Source: an uncultured Pseudomonadota bacterium (GTDB lineage: Bacteria; Pseudomonadota; Alphaproteobacteria; UBA9219). From it: a stretch of 51,284 bases of DNA. The stretch spans positions 1 to 51,284 of the forward strand of contig CAIXLI010000057.1 in NCBI GenBank assembly GCA_903920205.1, read 5' to 3'. Shown here one piece after another: positions 1 to 7,404 of the stretch. Each line of letters starts with the position of its first letter. Position 1 is the stretch's first letter. Below the pieces are notes generated by a model. That model saw nothing but the letters and a program-made list of their open reading frames with translations, did no database searches and had not been told where the DNA came from. A program made the position numbers and the translations under genes.

Positions 1-79
1 TACCCTCTAAAAATCATGGGGTGGTAAGCCTCTCGCCACATTTTCCTTTACATTCCCTCCCCGCCTAGGCTAATAACCC

Positions 80-311
80 CCTGCCTCGGCAACGGGGCAA
101 ACCTGTCGGAGACTGCGGGCGCTTCCTTGGAAGCTTAAATTTGCCAGCAAGAGACGGGACAAGATAACGGGTTCGTTCGCGGTTTATCCGCCTTATACGG
201 CTCCTGTCTTTTTCCCCCTTGATCTCCCCGACAGACTGAATTTCCCGCCGCGCTTTGCGCGTGGCGTTTATGAACCGTCGGCCTCGCGGCTGACATGTTA
301 AGGAGCGATAC
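80..311 (+). promoter_or_regulatory. Probable rplJ-rplL leader (L10 leader-like)
   Basis: This 5' region has no gene and is rich in short stems. Bases 83-98 form a 6-bp hairpin closed by a GCAA tetraloop, and 121-134 form a GCTTCC/GGAAGC stem. In many bacteria the mRNA leader before rplJ binds the L10-(L12)n complex and represses its own translation; the position and structure fit that role, but I could not match the full L10-leader consensus by eye. The first 79 bases hold nothing I recognise; the end of rplA is not visible. The rplJ ribosome binding site AGGAG is at about 301-305. Confidence 0.4.
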
Positions 312-839
312 ATGCACGCACATAGCCCTAACCGTTTGGCGAAAGAAAAGCTGATCTCCGAGATCGATGCCGAGATCAAGGATTCGGCGCTGATCGTCGT
401 CAACCAACAGCTCGGCCTGAACGCCGACCAGACCCGCACGCTGCGCGTCACCATGCGCAAAGAAGGCGTCGGCCTCAAGGTTGCCAAGAACAAGCTGGTC
501 AAGCACGTCATCGAAGGCAGCAAGTTCGCCGCGCTGGAAAAGTTCCTGCATGGCCCGACGGCCCTGGCCTATTCCAAGGATCCCATTGCCGCCGCTAAGG
601 CGTCTGTCGAATTCGCCAAGAAGAACGACAAGTTCAAGATCGTCGGCGGCGTGATGGGCGACCAAGTTCTGGAAGAAGCGCAAATCAGAATGCTTGCCGC
701 TCTGCCGTCGCTGGATCAGCTGCGCGCCAAGCTCCTCGGCTTGCTGCAAGCGCCCGCGACCAAGATCGCTGGCGTACTGCAAGCACCCGCAGGCCAATTG
801 GCTCGCGTTCTGTCGGCACGCAGCCGTCAGGAAGTCTAA
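312..839 (+). CDS. rplJ: 50S ribosomal protein L10
   Basis: L10 anchors the L12 dimers to the large subunit to make the ribosomal stalk that recruits translation GTPases. The 175-residue product has the normal L10 length and layout: an N-terminal rRNA-binding domain with the KNKL segment near residues 60, and a C-terminal helix that carries alternating hydrophobic patches for L12 dimers. AGGAG lies 7 bases before this ATG and fixes the start. It is followed 104 bases later by rplL, in the usual rplJ-rplL order, with a structured leader in front that probably mediates autoregulation. Confidence 0.96.
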   Translation: MHAHSPNRLAKEKLISEIDAEIKDSALIVVNQQLGLNADQTRTLRVTMRKEGVGLKVAKNKLVKHVIEGSKFAALEKFLHGPTALAYSKDPIAAAKASVEFAKKNDKFKIVGGVMGDQVLEEAQIRMLAALPSLDQLRAKLLGLLQAPATKIAGVLQAPAGQLARVLSARSRQEV

Positions 840-859
840 CAAGTTTTTCCTTATCCTTC

Positions 860-876
860 CCGCCCCGCAGGGGCGG
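860..876 (+). promoter_or_regulatory. GC-rich hairpin in the rplJ-rplL spacer
   Basis: A perfect 7-bp stem (CCGCCCC / GGGGCGG) with a GCA loop lies between the two ribosomal genes. No U-run follows, so it is not a classical terminator. It could stabilise the 3' end of a processed rplJ message or partly attenuate, or be a remnant of a palindromic intergenic repeat. Function is not shown. Confidence 0.4.
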
Positions 877-943
877 AGACAGGGTAGGGGGGAAGTTTTA
901 AGTCCACCACTAACGAAAAACGTTCAACAAAGGAGAGAATACC

Positions 944-1315
944 ATGTCGAAGCTTGATAAACTCGTCGAAGAATTGTCCACCCTGTCGGTTCTGGAAGCC
1001 GCCGAACTGTCGAAGCTGCTGGAAGAAAAGTGGGGCGTTAGCGCCGCCGCTCCGGTTGCCGTCGCCGCCGCTGCTGCCGCTCCTGCCGCTGCCGCTGAAG
1101 AGCAGACTGAATTCACGGTCGTTCTTGCCAAGGCTGGCGACAAGAAGATCGAAGTCATTAAGGAAGTCCGTGCGATCACCGGTCTCGGCCTCAAGGAAGC
1201 CAAGGACCTGGTCGAAGGCGCTCCGAAGCCCCTTAAGGAAGGCGTCAGCAAAGCCGATGCCGAGAAGTTCAAGAAGGCCCTTGAAGCCGTCGGCGCTGCC
1301 GTCGAACTCAAGTAA
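944..1315 (+). CDS. rplL: 50S ribosomal protein L7/L12
   Basis: L12 forms the mobile ribosomal stalk, present in several copies bound to L10. The 123-residue protein has the family's three parts: an N-terminal dimerisation helix pair (residues 1-35), an Ala-rich flexible hinge (about 37-52), and the globular C-terminal domain with the conserved [10 protein letters not shown] and [12 protein letters not shown] segments that contact elongation factors. AAGGAG about ten bases upstream sets the start. It ends 50 bases before a strong terminator, so it is the last gene of its transcript here; rpoB does not follow. Confidence 0.97.
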   Translation: MSKLDKLVEELSTLSVLEAAELSKLLEEKWGVSAAAPVAVAAAAAAPAAAAEEQTEFTVVLAKAGDKKIEVIKEVRAITGLGLKEAKDLVEGAPKPLKEGVSKADAEKFKKALEAVGAAVELK

Positions 1316-1363
1316 GCTTGTTGATCTTTATCTCCGCGCAGGCGGGGATTTAGGCTCATAAAG

Positions 1364-1394
1364 AAAAAGGCGGGGATCAAACCCCGCCTTTTTT
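1364..1394 (+). terminator. Rho-independent terminator after rplL
   Basis: GGCGGGG (1369-1375) pairs with CCCCGCC (1382-1388) and is followed directly by six T residues (1389-1394). An A-run in front makes it potentially bidirectional. It closes the rplJ-rplL transcript. Confidence 0.9.
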
Positions 1395-1473
1395 GCGAGT
1401 TTTTCCTTCGCAAACGTGGCATTGGACACGTTTTTCTGCTATAAGAATCAGCTCAACGAGATAGAAAAAGACT

Positions 1474-1674
1474 ATGAACGAGCAGGACAAGCTTCAGGAT
1501 CTTCTGGCGCATCTCAAGGATGAGCACCGCGATCTCGACGATGCGATCAGCGCATTGTCGCAGCGCGCCGTGCCGGATATGATTCAAATTCAACGCCTGA
1601 AAAAACGTAAGCTCGTCGTGCGCGACGAAATCGCGCGCACCGAAAGCAATCTTTTGCCGGATATCATCGCGTAA
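1474..1674 (+). CDS. YdcH family (DUF465) small protein
   Basis: A 66-residue, highly charged, all-helical protein with the DUF465/YdcH pattern: an N-terminal helix with the L..EHR.LD..I segment (residues 15-25), then the RLKKRKL.VRDEI segment (42-54) of the second helix. The family is widespread in Alphaproteobacteria, and its molecular function is not established; a helical hairpin or coiled-coil dimer is expected. I recall the family often sitting close to purE in this class, which agrees with purE-purK 0.8 kb downstream. No strong ribosome binding site is visible. Confidence 0.8.
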   Translation: MNEQDKLQDLLAHLKDEHRDLDDAISALSQRAVPDMIQIQRLKKRKLVVRDEIARTESNLLPDIIA

Positions 1675-1704
1675 GCGTGTGCGGAGAGATATATCGGGGC
1701 GTTT

Positions 1705-2316
1705 TTACTTCACCGCACTCGTCATGACTTGCGCCGCTTCTTTCAGCCCAACCGCGAGGTCTTCGTTGTCGCGGAAAGTATAGGCGCCATAGCTTACTTT
1801 GATGCTTAGTCTGCATCCTTGAATCTCGGTCAAGGTGTGTTGCAACTGTATCGCCAGATCCTCGGCTTTGCGCCACGCTGCGGCATTATCGCAGCGCATC
1901 AGCAAGATGCCAAATTCATCGGGGGCAAGCCGGCCGACGATATCGGAACCACGCACGCTACGCACTAGCGTGGCAGCGATTTCTTTCATCGCGGCGGCGG
2001 ATACGGCGTTTCCAAACCGCGACGTCGTTTCTCCAAGATGATCGAAATCGAAATAGAGAACGCTCGACATGCCGCCATAGCGTTCGTCAAAAGCCAGCAT
2101 GCGCGCGACTTCGCGGTTAAATTCGGGGCGGTTCAGGATCGACGGCTCCGCATCCGCTTGCTGTTGCTCGACCTGCCTCAGTCTTTCCATCAATTCCTGA
2201 TTTTTGGCCAGCGCCGACGCCAACTCGCCACGCAGCACGGTCCATGCGCGGCGCTGATCGGTGGTTAACGGCGCATCGACGAGCCAATCGACGGAAAGAT
2301 CAAAATCCTTAGACAT
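1705..2316 (-). CDS. GGDEF-domain protein with degenerate active site
   Basis: The 203-residue protein starts with a helical, Gln/Glu-rich segment (about 20-55) and continues with a GGDEF fold (about 62-200). The metal-binding region is present (YFDFD, residues 88-92) but the signature loop reads APDEF at 131-135 in place of GGDEF, losing both glycines needed to position GTP. I therefore expect no or weak diguanylate cyclase activity and a sensory or partner-binding role. The start at 2316 leaves out 15 extra residues that are possible only with an earlier ATG. It is divergent from purE. Confidence 0.75.
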   Translation of the reverse strand: MSKDFDLSVDWLVDAPLTTDQRRAWTVLRGELASALAKNQELMERLRQVEQQQADAEPSILNRPEFNREVARMLAFDERYGGMSSVLYFDFDHLGETTSRFGNAVSAAAMKEIAATLVRSVRGSDIVGRLAPDEFGILLMRCDNAAAWRKAEDLAIQLQHTLTEIQGCRLSIKVSYGAYTFRDNEDLAVGLKEAAQVMTSAVK

Positions 2317-2444
2317 AGACGATTCTGTGACCCCAAGAGTTGGCGCGTTGACTAAAATCAAGCCGACGCGCTTTTGACAAACATTCTATCATTTTGATGA
2401 AAAACAGGTTAAGAAAAGTCCTGTCTCTTGCGGAGGTAAAATGT

Positions 2445-2975
2445 ATGGCCATGACGCGTAAAAACACAAAAACACAGCAAACGCCTGTTGTTGGACTTGT
2501 TATGGGTAGCCAGTCGGACTGGGAAACCATGAAAAACGCTGCCCAAATCCTGACTGATTTCGGCGTGCCTTTCGAGTCCGGCATCGTTTCGGCGCATCGC
2601 ACGCCTCAACGCCTCGTCTCCTATGGAGCCACGGCGGTCGAGCGCGGTCTGAAGGTTGTTATCGCGGGGGCAGGGGGCGCGGCGCATTTGCCTGGAATGC
2701 TGGCTGCTTTGACCACGCTGCCCGTTCTGGGCGTGCCGGTGCAAAGCAAATCTCTCGACGGTCTTGACAGCCTGTTGTCGATTGCGCAAATGCCTGCGGG
2801 TGTTCCGGTAGGCACTTTGGCAATAGGCAATACCGGTGCTACAAACGCCGGATTATTCGCCGTGTCCATTATCGCGCTTGGCGATCCTAAGCTTGCGGCA
2901 AAACTCGCCAAGTGGCGCGCGGCGCAAACCGCGTCGGTTGCCAAGAAACCAGGTAAGACGAAAAAGAAGAAATGA
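2445..2975 (+). CDS. purE: N5-carboxyaminoimidazole ribonucleotide mutase
   Basis: PurE (class I) converts N5-CAIR to CAIR in de novo purine synthesis. The conserved active-site segments are visible: GSQSDW near residue 23, SAHRTP near 53, and [11 protein letters not shown] near 80. The start at 2445 is chosen because GGAGG at 2432-2436 sits eight bases upstream; an ATG 51 bases earlier lacks this. The C-terminus is a Lys-rich tail. Its stop overlaps the purK start by four bases (ATGA), so the two are translationally coupled. A perfect TTGACA lies at 2374-2379, a possible -35, though no good -10 follows. Confidence 0.95.
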   Translation: MAMTRKNTKTQQTPVVGLVMGSQSDWETMKNAAQILTDFGVPFESGIVSAHRTPQRLVSYGATAVERGLKVVIAGAGGAAHLPGMLAALTTLPVLGVPVQSKSLDGLDSLLSIAQMPAGVPVGTLAIGNTGATNAGLFAVSIIALGDPKLAAKLAKWRAAQTASVAKKPGKTKKKK

Positions 2976-4060
2976 AGACGCTTCCTCCGGGCTCTATTAT
3001 CGGCATTCTGGGAGGCGGGCAGTTGGCGCGCATGACAGCGCTGGCTGCGGCGAAGCTCGGCTACCGTTGCCATATTTTCTGCCCCGATGATACGGAGCCA
3101 GCGGTAGAGGTTTCGGCATTTCATACCAAGGCCGCCTTTCTTGACGGCGCTGCTTTGGAGACTTTTGTTGCTTCCGTCGATGTCGTGACGCTGGAATGGG
3201 AAAACGTTCCGCTTGAGGCATTGCTGATTGTCGGGAAGCATGTTGCAGTGCATCCTTCGGTCGAAGTTTTGCGCGTAGCGCAGGACCGCGAACAGGAAAA
3301 AACATTTGCTCGCAGCATAGGCGTCGGCACGGCGGAGTTTGTTATTCTACGTTCGGCGGCGGAATTGGAAAACGCGCTTAAAACCTTTCCTTTCCCTGCG
3401 ATTCTGAAATCGACGCGCATGGGTTATGACGGCAAAGGGCAGGTCAAACTTACGACCGACAGCGATCCCGTAGAAGCGTGGCGCACTATGGGGGGGGCAA
3501 CCGGTATTTTGGAAGCCTTCGTCGATTTTGCCTGCGAAGTTTCCGTGATCGTTGCGGCACGCGCCGATGGCGCTATGGCGACATTCCCTGTCGTTCAGAA
3601 TATCCACCGCGACCATATTCTGGCGGAAACCCACGCCCCCGCGAATATCGACCCCAAAGCGGCGGAAGAGGCCGAACATCTTGCGCGGCGGCTCGCCGAG
3701 AAACTAGGGGTTATCGGTTTGCTGGCGGTTGAATTCTTCGTACTGCGCGAACCGGACTCGCAAGGACGGCGCGTGTTGATGAACGAAATCGCGCCGCGTC
3801 CGCATAATTCCGGCCATTGGACGATGGACGCCTGTTCGACCAGCCAGTTCGAACAATTGGTGCGAGCGGTTTGCGGTCTGCCCTTGGGCGACACGACGCC
3901 GCACAGCCGCGCCGTGATGTATAACGTGATAGGCGATGCCATCAACCGCTGGCCCCAATGGCTGCAAGAGCCCAAAACAAGCCTACACCTCTACGGCAAA
4001 ACCGAAACCCGCGCCGGTCGCAAGATGGGGCATGTCACCGTGCTCAAGGGGCATTGGTAA
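2972..4060 (+). CDS. purK: N5-carboxyaminoimidazole ribonucleotide synthase
   Basis: PurK is the ATP-grasp enzyme that carboxylates AIR with ATP and bicarbonate to N5-CAIR, the substrate for the PurE encoded just upstream. The 362-residue length is typical. The nucleotide-fold start [11 protein letters not shown] (11-21), the ATP-grasp loop [12 protein letters not shown], and the metal/ATP motif [14 protein letters not shown] are all present. It overlaps purE by ATGA. The gene contains a run of eight G (about 3490-3497) that keeps the frame. It ends 15 bases from the end of a convergent glycosyltransferase gene. Confidence 0.96.
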   Translation: MKTLPPGSIIGILGGGQLARMTALAAAKLGYRCHIFCPDDTEPAVEVSAFHTKAAFLDGAALETFVASVDVVTLEWENVPLEALLIVGKHVAVHPSVEVLRVAQDREQEKTFARSIGVGTAEFVILRSAAELENALKTFPFPAILKSTRMGYDGKGQVKLTTDSDPVEAWRTMGGATGILEAFVDFACEVSVIVAARADGAMATFPVVQNIHRDHILAETHAPANIDPKAAEEAEHLARRLAEKLGVIGLLAVEFFVLREPDSQGRRVLMNEIAPRPHNSGHWTMDACSTSQFEQLVRAVCGLPLGDTTPHSRAVMYNVIGDAINRWPQWLQEPKTSLHLYGKTETRAGRKMGHVTVLKGHW

Positions 4061-4075
4061 AGAGCCGTGGTTTTT

Positions 4076-4840
4076 CTATTGGGCGGTCGGGGCGTTTGTC
4101 AACGTTACATCCGGCGAGCCCTGAAACCGGAAAGTCCCGTAATGCGTCAAGCGGCTTTGCGGGTCGAGCCAGATTTTCCCGCCAATATCCCGCCAGCGGC
4201 GGCAGAAGGTGAAGTCTTCGCTTAGGTAAATATTGGTTCCCGGCTCGATCATGCAATCGAACAAAGCATATTGATTCTCGCTCCGCTCCTTGGGGATCGG
4301 ATAGACATGCGCGAGGCTATACTTCGTCTGTGAATAAGCAAAAATCATACGTTTCAGACAAGAACGGCGGATCAGCATAAAGCCGGTTCCGGCATAGACC
4401 CCCGTCACAAATCCGTTGCGATGTTCGCGGTCTTTTTCGGGGCAGGGCAGGCCGACGAAATGCAATCCCGTCTCGGCAAGCTTGTCCAGAGGCATGTCGG
4501 GGGTCATTGTGTTTCTAACCTTCTCCCAGTCGAAATTCTTGACCGGATACATGCCCGCGACGACCTCGTGGTCGAATTTCAGCATGCGGTGAATGTCTTC
4601 GGGATGGAACGAGATATCCGCGTCAATAAACATCAAATGCGTCGCCTGCGGCATGTCGAGAAAAGTCGCCACCAGTTTATTGCGGCTCCGCGTAATCAAA
4701 GAATCCCCGCCCAGCAAAGCCAAGCTGACGTCAAAATCGTTGCGCGACGCATAGCCCATCAATTGAATGACGGATTCCATATAGCCCTGCACGACGAGTC
4801 CGCCGTAACAGGGAGTGCCGATAAGGATAAAGGGTTTCAT
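4076..4840 (-). CDS. GT-A type glycosyltransferase-like protein
   Basis: A 254-residue soluble protein with features of a GT-A fold glycosyltransferase: an N-terminal nucleotide-binding region (LIGTPCYGG), the motif SRNKLVATFL, then MFIDADISFHPED at about 70-83, where D-A-D matches the metal-binding DXD motif. The later YAGTGFMLIRR and SEDFTFCRR segments resemble the acceptor and catalytic-base regions of the family 2-like enzymes. The sugar and acceptor cannot be told. It stands alone between purK and maeB, with 85 bases to the latter. Confidence 0.7.
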   Translation of the reverse strand: MKPFILIGTPCYGGLVVQGYMESVIQLMGYASRNDFDVSLALLGGDSLITRSRNKLVATFLDMPQATHLMFIDADISFHPEDIHRMLKFDHEVVAGMYPVKNFDWEKVRNTMTPDMPLDKLAETGLHFVGLPCPEKDREHRNGFVTGVYAGTGFMLIRRSCLKRMIFAYSQTKYSLAHVYPIPKERSENQYALFDCMIEPGTNIYLSEDFTFCRRWRDIGGKIWLDPQSRLTHYGTFRFQGSPDVTLTNAPTAQ

Positions 4841-4925
4841 AGTCTAAGGACAAAAGAGGAAACGTAAGGCGAAAAAAACAGGTACCAGATTTTACGGACG
4901 CCCGATACCTGTTTTCCTCTTTCCA

Positions 4926-7193
4926 TTACGAGATCGACTGATAGGCCGCTAGAACTGCCGTTGTCACAATATCCGACACAGTCGCGCCCATGCGGACAAT
5001 CTGCGCCGGTTTTTCAAGGCCGTTCATAATGGGACCCAGCAAAGTGACGCCGCCGATATGTTGCATCAATTTGGCGGCGATGTTCGCGGCTTGCAGGTTA
5101 GGCATTACCAAAACATTGGCGGGGCCCGTCAGGCTGCAGAACGGGAAGGTGCTTTTCATAAGATCGTAGTCGAGCGCCATATCGGCCGACAATTCGCCGT
5201 CATATTCGAAGCCCACATCCCTTTCGTCGAGGATTTCAACGGCGCGGCGAACATGCTCGGCATGCGCCCGCCGTGGCGTGCCGAAACTGGCGAAGGACAG
5301 GAACGCGACACGAGGTTGATGCCCCATGCGACGCGCCCAGTCTGCCGCGCATATGGCGATTTCCGCCAAACGTTCGGGGGTCGGCTCGATTTGCACGGCA
5401 GTGTCCGCTAGGAATATTGTCCTTTCCGGCGCGATAGCGACCGAAAGGCCGAAAGCGCAGGAAGGGCCATCCGTGTCGATCACGCGGCGGATATCGTCAT
5501 AGTTGACGACAAAGCTGCGCGTCAGCCCCGTAACCATCGCATCGGCATCGCCCGCCATCACCATTGTCGCGGCAAAAGCGTTCGCGTTTTGACGCACAAG
5601 ATTTTGGCAATCGCGCATCACATAACCGCTGCGCTGCAGGCGTTTGTACAAAAATTCCTCGTACTTATTGCCCTGCGCGGACAAGAACGGATCGTGGATT
5701 TCGATGTCTGTGTCCTCGCCCAGCTTCATGGCCGCAATTTGGTCCCGAATGTTGGCTTCGCGTCCGACCAAAACGGCGGATCCGTAGCCTGCGGCGTTGA
5801 ACTGCAGGGCGGCGCGGATCATGCGATCTTCTTCGCCTTCTGCGAATACGACGCGGCGCGGATTGCGACCGACTGAGTCAAAGATAAGATCGAGACTATC
5901 CGCCGTCGGATCGAGGCGCGCGCGCAAGGTACGGCGATAGGCTTCCATATCCTTGATCGGTTTGCGTGCCACGCCCGATTCCATCGCCGCTTCGGCGACG
6001 GCCACGGGAATACGCACAATCAGGCGCGGATCGAAGGGGGCAGGAATGATATATTCGGGGCCATAACGCAGACGCTTGCCGCCATAGGCTGCTGCGACTT
6101 CGTCAGGCACGTCTTCGCGCGCCAACGCTGCTAATGCATGCGCGGCAGCCAGTTTCATCTCGTCATTCACGGACGAAGCGCGGACATCCAATGCCCCGCG
6201 GAAGATGTAAGGGAATCCCAGAACATTGTTGATTTGGTTGGGATAATCCGACCGTCCCGTCGCCACGACGGCGTCGGGACGCACGGCATGAACTTCCTCA
6301 GGCGTAATTTCAGGATCAGGGTTGGCCATCGCAAAGATGATCGGCTTCTTCGCCATGCCCTTAATCATCTCTTGTGTCAAAGAACCCTTGGCGGAAAGGC
6401 CAACAAAAATATCTGCGCCTTTCAAAGCTTCGGTCAAGGTTCGCGCCGAGGTTTCGACTGCATGTGCCGATTTCCATTGGTTCATGCCTTCGGTGCGGCC
6501 CTTATAAATAGTGCCCTTGGTGTCGCACATCGTTACATTGGCATGAGGCACGCCCAAAGCCTTGAATAAACTAACGCAAGCGATAGCGGCGGCTCCGGCA
6601 CCGTTAACCACCATTTTGACAGTCTTGATCTTGCGTCCGGTCAGGTCGAGCGCGTTAATCAGGCCTGCGGCAGCAATAATCGCTGTGCCGTGCTGATCGT
6701 CATGGAATACGGGGATGTCCATGATTTCGCGTAATCTTTGCTCAATGATGAAGCAATCGGGCGCTTTGATGTCCTCAAGATTGATTCCGCCGAAGGACGG
6801 GCCCAAAAAGCGCACGCAGTTGACGAAATCATCCACATTTCTGGTGTCGACCTCTAGATCGATACCATCCACGTCGGCAAAGCGCTTGAAAAGAACCGCT
6901 TTTCCTTCCATGACGGGCTTAGATGCCAACGCGCCCAAATCGCCGAGCCCCAGCACCGCTGTCCCGTTCGAGATGATCGCCACCAGATTGCCCCTTGCCG
7001 TGTAGTCATAGGCCAGATCGGGGTTTTGCTCGATCCGCAGGCAAGGCGCAGCGACGCCAGGCGTATAGGCCAGAGACAAGTCCCTCTGTGTTACCAAGGG
7101 CTTGGTCGCCGTAATCTGGAGCTTTCCAGGGCGGCCTTGCGCATGAAAGGCCAAGGCTTCTTCGTCGGTAACACGCTTATTTGATTTGCTCAT
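4926..7193 (-). CDS. maeB: NADP-dependent malic enzyme with phosphotransacetylase domain
   Basis: A large malic enzyme of the MaeB type. Residues 1 to about 420 are the malic enzyme (SLAYTPGVAAPC, GTAVLGLGDLGA, and the NAD(P)-binding VVNGAGAAAIA), which oxidatively decarboxylates malate to pyruvate. The remaining part is a phosphate acetyltransferase-like domain that usually has no catalysis but binds acetyl-CoA and regulates the enzyme. The 755-residue length is standard. I start at 7193 (MSKSNKR), because the 17 residues before it look unlike the family. It is divergent from the sensor kinase at 7405. Confidence 0.93.
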   Translation of the reverse strand: MSKSNKRVTDEEALAFHAQGRPGKLQITATKPLVTQRDLSLAYTPGVAAPCLRIEQNPDLAYDYTARGNLVAIISNGTAVLGLGDLGALASKPVMEGKAVLFKRFADVDGIDLEVDTRNVDDFVNCVRFLGPSFGGINLEDIKAPDCFIIEQRLREIMDIPVFHDDQHGTAIIAAAGLINALDLTGRKIKTVKMVVNGAGAAAIACVSLFKALGVPHANVTMCDTKGTIYKGRTEGMNQWKSAHAVETSARTLTEALKGADIFVGLSAKGSLTQEMIKGMAKKPIIFAMANPDPEITPEEVHAVRPDAVVATGRSDYPNQINNVLGFPYIFRGALDVRASSVNDEMKLAAAHALAALAREDVPDEVAAAYGGKRLRYGPEYIIPAPFDPRLIVRIPVAVAEAAMESGVARKPIKDMEAYRRTLRARLDPTADSLDLIFDSVGRNPRRVVFAEGEEDRMIRAALQFNAAGYGSAVLVGREANIRDQIAAMKLGEDTDIEIHDPFLSAQGNKYEEFLYKRLQRSGYVMRDCQNLVRQNANAFAATMVMAGDADAMVTGLTRSFVVNYDDIRRVIDTDGPSCAFGLSVAIAPERTIFLADTAVQIEPTPERLAEIAICAADWARRMGHQPRVAFLSFASFGTPRRAHAEHVRRAVEILDERDVGFEYDGELSADMALDYDLMKSTFPFCSLTGPANVLVMPNLQAANIAAKLMQHIGGVTLLGPIMNGLEKPAQIVRMGATVSDIVTTAVLAAYQSIS

Positions 7194-7404
7194 GGTGCCA
7201 TAAAGGGGGTTGGGGTGGTGACTAAGGGGGGTGGCTCTCGGCACAGGGGAAGAAAAATCTTCCCGAATCCCGACTGCCGACCCCCCCGACCCATACTTTA
7301 TTTAGGCTCGACGGGATAAAATCAACCAAAAGTTAAAAATTTTTAACCCATACTCGATGGCTCTGACCTTCAAATGTGGCACCGCACAAATCTTTTAGGC
7401 ACCT

